Source: Devosia lucknowensis (GTDB lineage Bacteria; Pseudomonadota; Alphaproteobacteria; Rhizobiales; Devosiaceae). From it: 64,000 bases of DNA. The stretch covers positions 1,612,001-1,676,000 of the forward strand of contig NZ_FXWK01000001.1 in assembly GCF_900177655.1 (NCBI RefSeq), given 5' to 3'. A model generated the notes under the pieces. That model did no database searches. It was not told the DNA's origin and was given only the letters and a program-made list of their open reading frames with translations. Shown here piece by piece: positions 41,444-49,952 of the stretch. Each line of letters starts with the position of its first letter. Within the stretch, counting starts at the first letter, position 1. Both the position numbers and the translations under genes were made by a program.

Positions 41444-42328
41444 CTAGCGGAGCCAGGCGTCGAAGAACCGGATGACCGCAGCCCGCATCGTAGCGGTTTC
41501 CTGGTGGCCCACCCCCGCTTCGCTGAGGAATTCCAGCCGCCCGGGATGCGCGGCATAGACTGGTCGCAGTTCCGCCATGGCCGCGGCGACAGCCGCTGGC
41601 GGGCTGAGGTGGTCGGCCTCACCCACGCAGATCAGTTGCGGCCGCGGCGCGATCAGCGCCGCAATGCTCCCGCCGTCAGCTTCTTTCAGCAATCCGGGTA
41701 CTGTTAGGTAGATCCCGTGCCCATCATGGGCTCCAAGCGCGATCATGGTGCGGAAGTCGGCGAAGCAGCATAGATGCGCCACGGCGGCGATCCTGGTGTC
41801 GATGGCGGCCAGCCAGTAGCTCAGCACGCACCCCATGGATATCCCGAAGGCGCCGATCCGTGCACCATCCACATCCGCGCGGCCGGCAAGATAGGTAAGG
41901 GCTGCAGCGTGGTCGCTCAACATGTCGCCAAACAGCGACTTGCCTTCCCATAGCAGCGCCTTGGCCGCGAAACTCTCGCTCACCGTGGCACGCTCACCGA
42001 AGACCGGCATGTCGATCGCCAGTGTGACATACCCTTCCCGGGCGAAAACCGGGCCCAGCGGGTCCAGCAGATATTCGCGGCCATCCAGCAATTCGCGCGC
42101 GCCGATGGCGTAGCCGCCGCCATGCGAATGTCCGTAAAGAATGGCCGGCATTGGGCCTGTCGCGTCGGCGGGCCGCGTCAGAATTCCGCGCACGTCCCTG
42201 CCGCCAATACGCAGCCGCAGATGCTCGACCACATGATCGTCCATCCGCTCCGTCTGGGACGCGACCAGTTCGACCGGGCGGGTTTCGAAACCCAGCAAGT
42301 CGCGGAACCGCTCTGGCGTAATGCTCAT
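41444..42328 (-). CDS. Alpha/beta hydrolase, dienelactone-hydrolase-like
   Basis: A 294-residue cytosolic hydrolase. The fold markers are GHSHGGG (about residues 70-76, oxyanion region), the nucleophile elbow GISMGC (Ser near residue 162) and a late His in GVGHQETATMR. The motif set resembles the dienelactone-hydrolase/acetyl-xylan-esterase-like group. Substrate unknown. It lies one base after the downstream end of the neighbouring membrane-protein gene, so both are probably co-transcribed. Confidence 0.8.
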   Translation of the reverse strand: MSITPERFRDLLGFETRPVELVASQTERMDDHVVEHLRLRIGGRDVRGILTRPADATGPMPAILYGHSHGGGYAIGARELLDGREYLLDPLGPVFAREGYVTLAIDMPVFGERATVSESFAAKALLWEGKSLFGDMLSDHAAALTYLAGRADVDGARIGAFGISMGCVLSYWLAAIDTRIAAVAHLCCFADFRTMIALGAHDGHGIYLTVPGLLKEADGGSIAALIAPRPQLICVGEADHLSPPAAVAAAMAELRPVYAAHPGRLEFLSEAGVGHQETATMRAAVIRFFDAWLR

Positions 42329-42329
42329 G

Positions 42330-43232
42330 TCAGGCGCTCTTGCTTGCGGGTCGCTGGCCCACCCAGTTGTTGAAGCGCGCCAGCGCCAGCCCGAAGACGA
42401 TCAGGAGAATGCCGCCGCCCACGATTGAAACCGGCTGCGCGCCGAGCACCATGAACCACTGGGTGAAGAAATGGATGGCGCCGAACACCGCGACGCTGTT
42501 GACCACCCAGCGCCTGTTGGCAAACACCGCCCAGGCGCCGAAAGCCAGGAGCGCAAGGGCCCAGGCGACGGAGAACGCCACTGCGTTGACGCCCAGATTG
42601 TCGTCACCGAAAACCGAGCCGGCGAGAAAAGCCACGTTGACCAGCACGATGCCGACACGCATCGCGATAATGGCCAGCCGCTCATGCTCGGGCGCCAGCC
42701 GCAGCGACAGGATATAGAGTCCGAGTACTAGCGCCGAAAGCGCGACAATGACCACGACCAGGAAATGGTTTGGTGGCCAGATTTCTGGATCGAAGGTGAT
42801 GGTGACGGCAAACCCGATGACGGCAAGGCCTGCCAGCAGGCCCGACCGCGCGAGCACTGCGCTCGCCGCCAGGCCCAGCGTCATCCCGACACGCACCGGC
42901 CAGTGTTCGCCGTAAAGCCCGCCAATTCCCGCGCAGAGCGCCAGGGCGCCTATGACGATGATGATCTGGGCGAAGAGCTGCATGCGTGCAAAGCCCTGAA
43001 GCCGGATGAAGAGACCCGTCCCGAACAGCAGGACGCCGAGCGCGACCACCGTTTCGAGTGCTGGCAACAGGGCGACCACGCCGCATGCCACGGCGGTGGC
43101 GCCGAGCGCGAACAGCACATTGGCGCCGAGGGCGCCGGTATCGGCAGCCGCAAAGCCCTTGAGACGCTCCGCTTCGGCCGGCGTGATCTGGCCGGACCGG
43201 ACCAGCGCGTCGAGGTCGAGCGTAACCTTCAT
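42330..43232 (-). CDS. DUF2157-like polytopic membrane protein
   Basis: A 300-residue protein with a short soluble N-terminus (DLDALVRSGQITPAEAERLKGF, about residues 5-26, the DUF2157-type opening) followed by about nine hydrophobic helices. Function is unknown. The start at 43232 is supported by GGAGATG upstream; a longer in-frame form has no ribosome-binding site. Next to a hydrolase gene on the same strand. Confidence 0.65.
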   Translation of the reverse strand: MKVTLDLDALVRSGQITPAEAERLKGFAAADTGALGANVLFALGATAVACGVVALLPALETVVALGVLLFGTGLFIRLQGFARMQLFAQIIIVIGALALCAGIGGLYGEHWPVRVGMTLGLAASAVLARSGLLAGLAVIGFAVTITFDPEIWPPNHFLVVVIVALSALVLGLYILSLRLAPEHERLAIIAMRVGIVLVNVAFLAGSVFGDDNLGVNAVAFSVAWALALLAFGAWAVFANRRWVVNSVAVFGAIHFFTQWFMVLGAQPVSIVGGGILLIVFGLALARFNNWVGQRPASKSA

Positions 43233-43405
43233 GTTTTCATCTCCATGCCCTCGCCGGAACGCTACTGCAAGCTGGCGATTCTGCCCATCCGCGCCACCCG
43301 ATGCGCCTGCCGCAAGGCAGCCGCCAACCATCGGCACTTGCCGATGAAAGGCAAAAGTTGCATGTAGGGCGCCTCGACTGCAGCATTTCCTGCCAAGGAA
43401 CTTTT

Positions 43406-44527
43406 ATGTCCAAGCTATTCACGCCGGTTACCCTGCGCGGCCTCACCCTGCGCAATCGCGCCGTCGTCGCCCCCATGTGCCAGTATTCGTCCATCGACGG
43501 CTTTGCCAACGACTGGCACTTCGTCCACCTCGGCCGCTTTGCTTTGGGCGGCTTCGGCCTCGTTATTCTCGAAGCCAGTGGTGTCGTCGCGGAGGGACGC
43601 ATCTCCTATGGCGACCTTGGCATCTGGAAGGACGAGCATATCGCCCCCCTCGCCCGCATCGTCGACTTCCTCCACGAACACGGAAGCGCCGCCGGCATCC
43701 AGCTGGCCCATGCGGGCCGCAAGGCGTCGACGCCGGTATCCTGGCGCGGTCCGGCCGATCTGGAGACCGAAGAGCAGCGCCGCGCCGCCGGCTATGAACA
43801 CTGGCAGCCCGTCGCTCCCAGCGCCCAGTCGCATGATCCCAACGATCCCGACTTCCAGGTGCCGACTGCCCTCGACGCAGCCGGCATCAAGCATGTCATC
43901 GACGGTTTCGTCGCTGCTGCGGTCAGGGCCGAAAAGGCCGGCTTCGACACGGTCGAGATCCACGCCGCACACGGCTACCTCCTCAACCAGTTCCTCAGCC
44001 CGCTCTCCAATCACCGCACCGACGAGTATGGCGGCAGTCTCGAAAACCGCATGCGTCTGGTCCTCGAGATCACGGAGGCCGTGCGCGCCGTCTGGCCGGC
44101 TGACAAGCCGCTCCTTGCCCGTCTGTCGGTCAGCGACAACGCGCCGGGCGGCTGGACGCCGGAAGATAGCGTGGTCCTGGCCCGCGAACTGAAGGCCCGT
44201 GGCGTTGATGCCATCGATTGCTCCAGCGGTGGCCTTGCGCAGGGGCGCATCACTTCTGCGGCCGCCTACCAGGTGCCATTCGCCAAGGCGGTCCGCGAGG
44301 GTGCCGATATCCCGACGATGGCGGTGGGCCTCCTCGGCGACGTCGCTGCTGCCGAAGCGATCCTCGAAAACGGCGAAGCCGACTTCATCGCCCTCGCCCG
44401 TGGTGCCCTCGACGATCCCAACTGGGCCGCCCATGCCGCCCGCGTGCTCGACGGCGACTATGCCCTCTGGCCGATACAGGCCCGCCGCGTTGCCGGCCGG
44501 GACCAGGTTCTCGGCATCCGGGACTGA
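43406..44527 (+). CDS. YqjM-type old yellow enzyme oxidoreductase
   Basis: A 373-residue FMN-dependent NADPH oxidoreductase of the old yellow enzyme family, which reduces activated C=C bonds. The YqjM (thermophilic-like) subgroup marks are present: redox Cys in APMCQYSS (about residue 26), HAGRKAS, the active-site HAAHGYLLNQFLSP and the GGSLENRMRL motif. The start at 43406 follows AAGGAA. A strong hairpin lies after the stop. Confidence 0.9.
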   Translation: MSKLFTPVTLRGLTLRNRAVVAPMCQYSSIDGFANDWHFVHLGRFALGGFGLVILEASGVVAEGRISYGDLGIWKDEHIAPLARIVDFLHEHGSAAGIQLAHAGRKASTPVSWRGPADLETEEQRRAAGYEHWQPVAPSAQSHDPNDPDFQVPTALDAAGIKHVIDGFVAAAVRAEKAGFDTVEIHAAHGYLLNQFLSPLSNHRTDEYGGSLENRMRLVLEITEAVRAVWPADKPLLARLSVSDNAPGGWTPEDSVVLARELKARGVDAIDCSSGGLAQGRITSAAAYQVPFAKAVREGADIPTMAVGLLGDVAAAEAILENGEADFIALARGALDDPNWAAHAARVLDGDYALWPIQARRVAGRDQVLGIRD

Positions 44528-44541
44528 ACTCCGACCATTGC

Positions 44542-44567
44542 ACTGGGCGGACGCAATTCCGCCCAGT
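44542..44567 (+). terminator. Hairpin after the OYE gene
   Basis: ACTGGGCGG (44542-44550) pairs perfectly with CCGCCCAGT (44559-44567) around an 8-nt loop, 15 bp past the stop. No T-run follows, so termination strength is uncertain. Confidence 0.6.
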
Positions 44568-44633
44568 TCGCACGGTCACCCTTGTGCCTTGCGTCGCCAT
44601 AAGCCGGCGAGGCAGGCAAAAGGGAGAATTGCC

Positions 44634-45065
44634 ATGGACACCAAAGCCGCCGTCTTTGCCCTCATGACCATCTGGGGCGTAGGTGCCTGTGCAAGCGTGC
44701 CGGCCATGGCGCAGGATGCCGACCCCGCCGCCGAGGAGGGAGAGGCTTCCGAAGCCAATCCTCTCCTCAATCGGATCTGGGTCAAGCAGGGCAGCGACAC
44801 CGACATGCCCGGCGTCATGCACATCTTCCTCTCGGACGGCACCCTGGTCTCCGACAGTTGCTGGGAAACCTATCGCCTTTCGAAGTGGGAACAGCTCTCG
44901 GACACCGAAATCTCGTGGGACGAGGATGGCATGACGATCAGCGCCGACATCATGTCCGTCACCGCCGACGAGCTGGTCCTCAACCTCAAGCTGGTGGGTG
45001 GCGCTGAAGAACAGCGCTTTGCTCCGGCCGAAGTACCCTATGTTTGCCCCGACCTGCCGAGATGA
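44634..45065 (+). CDS. Hypothetical exported protein
   Basis: A 143-residue protein with a signal peptide (cleavage probably after AMA, residue 26) and a small soluble domain with two Cys (SCWETYRLSKWE and PYVCPDLPR) that could form a disulfide. The start follows GGGAGAA. The fold pattern, mostly beta strands, resembles small lipocalin-like or META-like proteins, but I cannot assign a family. Confidence 0.68.
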   Translation: MDTKAAVFALMTIWGVGACASVPAMAQDADPAAEEGEASEANPLLNRIWVKQGSDTDMPGVMHIFLSDGTLVSDSCWETYRLSKWEQLSDTEISWDEDGMTISADIMSVTADELVLNLKLVGGAEEQRFAPAEVPYVCPDLPR

Positions 45066-45101
45066 GACTCCAAATGCTAGCAATGTGCTAGCAAATTGCT
45101 C

Positions 45102-47024
45102 CTAGATGACAACCTGCGTACCAATTTCGACGACGCGACCGGTCGGAATGTGGAAATACTCCGTCGCATCGCTGGCATTTCGCGCAAGACGGATAAAAAC
45201 CCTGTCCTGCCAGAACCTTAGCGGACCGGACTTCTGTCCGAGCTTCAACGAGCGTCGCGACAGGAAGAACGAAGTCGACATGATGTCGAACTTCCAGCCG
45301 AGCTTGCGGGCAAGGGCCAAGGCCTTGGGAATGTTGGGTTCTTCCATGAAACCGAAGGTCACGACCACACGGAAGAACAGCTCGTTATAGGCGTCGATGG
45401 TCACCTTTTCGTCGTCCGGCACGCGCGGCGAGGTCGAAGTCCGCACCGTCAGAATGACGTTCTGCTCGTGTAAGACCTTGTAATGCTTGAGAGAATGGAG
45501 CAAGGCCGTCGGCGCACCCTCGACGTCGGAGGTCAGGAAAATCGCCGTTCCAGGCACCGTCGTCGGCTTTTTCTTCGACAGATTTTCCACCAGGAACTCC
45601 AGCGGAACCTCGTCCCGGCGCGTCTTTTCCGCCAACCGCCGGCGGCCCGCCATCCAGCTCCACATCAGCAGAGCACCCGCGATGGCGACCGCCGCCGGCA
45701 CCCAGCCGCCCTGGAAAAGTTTGGCCACATTGGCCGCAAAGAACGATCCGTCGATCACCGCGAAGATGATACCGAAGGCGATGACGGCGGCCGGATGCCA
45801 CTTCCAGTGCCGCCACATCACCACCAGCAGCAGTGCCAGCGTCACGATCATCACGCCCGACACAGCAATGCCGTAAGCATTTGACAATGCATCGGAACTT
45901 CCGAATGCAGCGACCAGGATAAGAACGCCGATCATCAGCAGGGTGTTGATCTGCGGCATGTAGATCTGCCCGCTCTGCGTCGCCGAAGTATGGTGGACGA
46001 CCATGCGCGGCAGCATGTTGAGCGCGATGGCCTGCTGCGTCAGGCTATAAGCCCCGGTGATCACCGCCTGGCTGGCGATGATGGTGGCCAGCGTCGCCAG
46101 AATGACGAAGGGCAACAGCGCCCATTCCGGCTGCATCTGGAAGAAGGGACTCGCGACGTTTTCGGGCCCCATCTGCAGGACGTAGGCGCCCTGGCCGAAA
46201 TAGTTCAGCAGCAGTGCCGGGAACACGAGCCCAAACCAGGCCAGCACGATCGGCTTACGCCCAAAATGCCCCAAGTCGACATAGAGCGCCTCGGCTCCGG
46301 TGACGGCCAGGAACACGGCGCCCATCACCACGAAGGCGATACCGAAATGGGTAAAGAGAAAACTGAAACCCAGCAAGGGGTTGAGAGCCAGCAACACCTC
46401 TGGATAAGCGACGATGTGGACAAGCCCAGATATTCCGAGCACGAGAAACCAGATGGCGGTGATGGGCCCGAAGACGATGGAGACCTTTGCCGTTCCGAAC
46501 CTCTGCACCGCAAAAACGCCGATGATGATGAGGAGTGTGATCGGCACGACCCAACGGGTCATTCCAGGCGCAACAAGCTCCACGCCTTCTACTGCAGACA
46601 GCACCGAGATGGCGGGCGTAAGCAGGGCGTCGCCGTAGAACAGCGCTGCGCCGAGCACACCCAGCGCCGTTATCCACAGCGGCGGGTTGGTGAACGTCTT
46701 GCGCGCGAGGGCCATGAGGCTGAGCGTGCCCCCTTCCCCGTTATTGTCCGCACGGGTCACGAAGAAAACGTACTTGACCGCGACTGTCAGGGTCAGCGCC
46801 CAGACGATCAGCGACAACAAGCCCAAAATCTCGACGTCGGACGACGCTGCGCCCGGTCGAACGTGGGTCGCCTGTCTGAACGCATAGATGGGACTGGTGC
46901 CGATATCGCCGTAGACGACACCGATCGCTCCCAGGGTCAGGATGGGGAGAGAGGTTTTTTCGTGGCTGGCCTGGTGGGTCGCTACGTTACCGGTCGACTG
47001 ACCGGCATTTTCCGTATGCGTCAT
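45102..47024 (-). CDS. kup: Kup-type potassium uptake protein
   Basis: A 640-residue potassium transporter of the KUP/HAK family, probably a proton symporter: about 12 membrane helices (roughly residues 28-440) with the N-terminal GVVYGDIGTSPIYA signature (about residues 35-48) and GDALLTPAISVLSAVEG, then a cytoplasmic C-terminal domain of about 190 residues. Length and layout match the family. It is monocistronic; the closest gene upstream ends at 47181. Confidence 0.93.
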   Translation of the reverse strand: MTHTENAGQSTGNVATHQASHEKTSLPILTLGAIGVVYGDIGTSPIYAFRQATHVRPGAASSDVEILGLLSLIVWALTLTVAVKYVFFVTRADNNGEGGTLSLMALARKTFTNPPLWITALGVLGAALFYGDALLTPAISVLSAVEGVELVAPGMTRWVVPITLLIIIGVFAVQRFGTAKVSIVFGPITAIWFLVLGISGLVHIVAYPEVLLALNPLLGFSFLFTHFGIAFVVMGAVFLAVTGAEALYVDLGHFGRKPIVLAWFGLVFPALLLNYFGQGAYVLQMGPENVASPFFQMQPEWALLPFVILATLATIIASQAVITGAYSLTQQAIALNMLPRMVVHHTSATQSGQIYMPQINTLLMIGVLILVAAFGSSDALSNAYGIAVSGVMIVTLALLLVVMWRHWKWHPAAVIAFGIIFAVIDGSFFAANVAKLFQGGWVPAAVAIAGALLMWSWMAGRRRLAEKTRRDEVPLEFLVENLSKKKPTTVPGTAIFLTSDVEGAPTALLHSLKHYKVLHEQNVILTVRTSTSPRVPDDEKVTIDAYNELFFRVVVTFGFMEEPNIPKALALARKLGWKFDIMSTSFFLSRRSLKLGQKSGPLRFWQDRVFIRLARNASDATEYFHIPTGRVVEIGTQVVI

Positions 47025-47116
47025 GAGCTTTTGGGCTCTCGCTGGTGAAGGCGGGCGCCGCTATACACCCGCTCATGATCACAAACAACACCCGCGTCTC
47101 GGAATAGTTCAAAAGC

Positions 47117-47152
47117 AGTCAGGGGCCGGCCGTATCCGGACGACCCCTGACT
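47117..47152 (-). terminator. Hairpin after the FMN reductase gene
   Basis: AGTCAGGGG (47117-47125) pairs perfectly with CCCCTGACT (47144-47152). It is downstream of the reductase stop and upstream of kup, with only a short T-run after it. Confidence 0.6.
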
Positions 47153-47180
47153 GGCAAACGAGGACTTGGAGGTCTTCGTA

Positions 47181-47795
47181 TTATTCAGCAGCCTTGGCGG
47201 CCGCTGCGTCGTCGGCACGGGCGGCCTTGGTGGCCTGACCCCACCAGATGATCTGGTCGAGCATGTCCTTGGCCGAGGAACCGATCGAGCCTTCGATCTC
47301 GCTCATCGGCTTGTTCTGTTGGCCGAGCGGGTGCACGGCGAAGAAGTCTGCGCCGCCGATATGCACGGCCGAGCGGGTCGAAACCATCTGCAACTCGACG
47401 CCGATGCCACGCAGGTGCTCAGCAGCGCGGGCCGCGCCGACTGTGCCGTAGCCCACGATGCCGAACGGCTTCTTGTTCCACTCGTTGTAGGCCTGATCGA
47501 GGGCGTTCTTCAGCGCGCCGGTGATCGAACGGTTGTACTCGGCAACGACGAAAATAAAGCCGTCGAACTCTCCGACCTTCTTCTGCCAGGCAACAGCCTT
47601 CTCGTTGCTCGACGGCATCCACAGGTTGGAAGCCATTTCGTCGAAGAACGGCAGGTCGAAATCGCGCAGGTCGACAATCTCGGCCTGGATTTCAGGGCGT
47701 TCGTTTGCCTTGTCGACGATCCACTTGGCGGGAACTTCGCCAAAACGGGTGGGACGGGTGGACGAGATGACAACGCCGATCTTGAGCTTGGACAT
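47181..47795 (-). CDS. NADPH-dependent FMN reductase
   Basis: A 204-residue flavodoxin-like reductase. The FMN phosphate loop is VVISSTRPTRFG (about residues 8-19), the substrate-side loop is FVVAEYNRSITGALKNALD (about 82-100) and GTVGAARAAEHLR follows. The family reduces FMN, quinones or azo dyes with NADPH and helps against redox stress. The start follows a GGAGG (AAGGAGGGC). It is divergent from a small exported protein 312 bp away. Confidence 0.85.
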   Translation of the reverse strand: MSKLKIGVVISSTRPTRFGEVPAKWIVDKANERPEIQAEIVDLRDFDLPFFDEMASNLWMPSSNEKAVAWQKKVGEFDGFIFVVAEYNRSITGALKNALDQAYNEWNKKPFGIVGYGTVGAARAAEHLRGIGVELQMVSTRSAVHIGGADFFAVHPLGQQNKPMSEIEGSIGSSAKDMLDQIIWWGQATKAARADDAAAAKAAE

Positions 47796-48107
47796 TTGGG
47801 TGCCCTCCTTGGTAACAAATCGTAACTGAGGCGATATATGTGCCTGTCACCCAAACCCTCAAGAGGGCACGCCAGTGTCAGCCGGACACAACGGCGTACC
47901 TCAGGAACACAAATGTAAGTATAGGAAAACGCGCAGTTTTCAGCGGTTTTGGGACGATGGAAATCCATCGAGGGCTAAACTTATCCTCGGCTGCAACGGA
48001 CTGTTCGAAACGCCGTAACAATGCCCACCAGCCTTCGATGGGCTCACCTTGACGCCCTCGAAAACCCGGAATACGCCACTGCATGTGGGGTTACTTGGAG
48101 GGACAAG
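47796..48107. other. Divergent promoter region
   Basis: This 312-bp spacer separates the FMN reductase (minus) and the small exported protein (plus) and must hold both promoters. I see no coding sequence. The part near 47900-47990 is AT-richer than flanking genes. Confidence 0.5.
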
Positions 48108-48434
48108 ATGAAAATCGCACGAATCGCGCTCGCAACTGCATTGTTTGCTTTCGGCGTCAGTTCAGTAAATGCACTCGACCGACGCGTACGGATAAACAAC
48201 TACACGTCATATGACATCATCGAGTTCTATGCATCTCACACCGATGCCTCGAACTGGCAGGAAGACATACTCGGTAGAGACATCCTACCTGCAGGAAGCA
48301 GCGTGATGATCAATATCGACGATGGCACCGGATACTGCGTTTTCGACTTCAAGGCTGTGTTTGAAGACGGCGAAGAACTGGAAAAATACGGCAATAACGT
48401 CTGCGAATTAGCCGAGTTCAACTATACGGAATGA
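48108..48434 (+). CDS. Small exported protein with paired Cys
   Basis: A 108-residue protein with a signal peptide (cleavage near VNA, residue 20) and a compact domain containing NNYTSYDIIEFYAS, a DILG-DILPAG stretch and two Cys (GYCVFDF and NNVCELAEF) likely disulfide-bonded in the periplasm. Similar small exported proteins are common in alphaproteobacteria but uncharacterised, as far as I recall. The start follows TTGGAGGG. A clear terminator follows. Confidence 0.75.
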   Translation: MKIARIALATALFAFGVSSVNALDRRVRINNYTSYDIIEFYASHTDASNWQEDILGRDILPAGSSVMINIDDGTGYCVFDFKAVFEDGEELEKYGNNVCELAEFNYTE

Positions 48435-48442
48435 ACAAGGGA

Positions 48443-48464
48443 GGGCGCCGAAAGGCGCCCTTTT
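48443..48464. terminator. Bidirectional terminator
   Basis: GGGCGCC-GAAA-GGCGCCC followed by TTTT. The GNRA tetraloop makes it very stable. It lies between the exported-protein gene and the convergent pdxJ. Confidence 0.85.
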
Positions 48465-49204
48465 CATCTGAGCACAGCATTGTACGCCCGCACCGCTTGC
48501 GCAAAACCGACAAGCAGAGCCTCGGCTGTTAGGCCGTGCCCGATGGACACTTCAGCTACGCCTGGAACCGCAAGCTGGAAGGCGGGAAGATTTTCGAGAG
48601 TGAGGTCGTGACCGGCATTGACCTCGAGACCGATTGAAAGCGCCGCCGCAGCGGTCTCGGCCAGCGCGACCAATTCGGCCTGCGCACGCACTGGATCGCC
48701 ATAGCAGGCGCCATAGGGACCGGTGAACAGTTCCACTCGTTCCGCGCCGGTCGCTTTGGCTGCAGTCACGCCCCCAAGCCCTGCATCGGGATCGCAGAAC
48801 AGCGAAACGCGACGATCCCCACGCTGCAAAAGCTGCACGACCGAAGTCAAAAAATCGCCTTGGCCCAGGAAATCCCAGCCGTGATCGGACGTCGCCTGTG
48901 CCGGATCGTCGGGCACCAACGTAACCTGCTGCGGATTGACGTCTTCTATGAGGTCGAGGAAATCGTCGCTGGGATAGCCCTCGATGTTGAATTCGGCCTC
49001 CGGATAGACGTCGCGCAGCAGAGCGCTCAGCTCATACACATCCGTGCGGCGAATGTGCCGTTCGTCAGGCCGTGGATGCACGGTAATGCCGTTGGCACCG
49101 GCATCCATGACTACGCGCGCAATTCCCGTGACGCTCGGCCACGGCAGGTCCCGGCGGTTCCGCAGCTGGGCGACGGCGTTGAGATTGACTGAGAGAAGCG
49201 TCAT
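48464..49204 (-). CDS. pdxJ: Pyridoxine 5'-phosphate synthase
   Basis: A 246-residue TIM-barrel enzyme that condenses 3-amino-2-oxopropyl phosphate with deoxyxylulose phosphate to make pyridoxine 5'-phosphate. Conserved elements: [12 protein letters not shown] at the N-terminus, [13 protein letters not shown] (about residues 36-48), the VTLVPD segment and [12 protein letters not shown] (about 197-208), and [12 protein letters not shown] near the end. The ilvH gene lies 171 bp upstream on the same strand. Confidence 0.95.
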   Translation of the reverse strand: MTLLSVNLNAVAQLRNRRDLPWPSVTGIARVVMDAGANGITVHPRPDERHIRRTDVYELSALLRDVYPEAEFNIEGYPSDDFLDLIEDVNPQQVTLVPDDPAQATSDHGWDFLGQGDFLTSVVQLLQRGDRRVSLFCDPDAGLGGVTAAKATGAERVELFTGPYGACYGDPVRAQAELVALAETAAAALSIGLEVNAGHDLTLENLPAFQLAVPGVAEVSIGHGLTAEALLVGFAQAVRAYNAVLR

Positions 49205-49375
49205 GGCATGTATCCGAAAGAACCGGATGAGCCATTACACGAAACTTGCGGCAAGGCCCAATCGAACCTTGTGATGATGCCGATCAATCTGCGCAAGGCG
49301 GCGCATGCGTCGAACCCGGCAGAATGCGGCCGGAGCGAAGTCGCCCGACCGCCTGTTTTTTCAGCTCTGAGGCTT

Positions 49376-49930
49376 TTACATACCTTCAGGTCCGCGGGAA
49401 ATTGCGGCGAGCCCGGTGCGGACCACTTCAACCAATCCGAGCGGCTGCATCAGGGCGATGAAACTGTCGACCTTCGATGGCTTGCCGGTCACCTCGAACA
49501 CGAAGCTCTCGACCGTCGCATCCACGATCTGCGCACGGAAGGCGTCGGCGAGGCGCAGGGTCTCCGCGCGATGTTCGCCACTGCCCTTGACCTTGATCAG
49601 CGCCAATTCACGCTCGAGAAAGGCACCTTCGGCCGTTAGGTCATGCACGCGATGGACGGGCACGAGGCGCTCCAGTTGCGTCTTGATCTGAACCAGAACC
49701 TTCGGCGTGGCGACCACAACAACAGTGATGCGACTAAGTCGCCGATCATGTTCGGTCTCACTGACAGTCAGGCTCTCGATATTGTAGCCGCGGGCGGAAA
49801 AGAGGCCCACGACGCGAGCGAGAATGCCTGGCTCGTTGTCGACGAGAACGGAAAGCGTGTGACGTTCCGCCTGCTGGGTTTCCTGGGTGAGGAAATAAGC
49901 CGAACCTGTCGGCTGCAAATGTGCGTTCAT
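49376..49930 (-). CDS. ilvH: Acetolactate synthase small (regulatory) subunit
   Basis: A 184-residue regulatory subunit with the N-terminal ACT domain (HTLSVLVDNEPGILARVVGLFSARGYNIESL, about residues 24-54) that binds valine, and the C-terminal small-subunit domain. The ATG at 49930 has GGAG upstream and is preferred over a TTG five codons earlier. It lies 22 bp after the large-subunit gene and is transcribed with it. Confidence 0.95.
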   Translation of the reverse strand: MNAHLQPTGSAYFLTQETQQAERHTLSVLVDNEPGILARVVGLFSARGYNIESLTVSETEHDRRLSRITVVVVATPKVLVQIKTQLERLVPVHRVHDLTAEGAFLERELALIKVKGSGEHRAETLRLADAFRAQIVDATVESFVFEVTGKPSKVDSFIALMQPLGLVEVVRTGLAAISRGPEGM

Positions 49931-49952
49931 GGCAATGCTCCGCAACCGGCCA

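Noticed and set aside
45070-45095. The inverted GCTAGCAA...TGCTAGC stretch near the kup stop as an operator or recombination site
   Set aside because: It is short, lies between two convergent 3' ends and shows no link to a promoter or mobile element.
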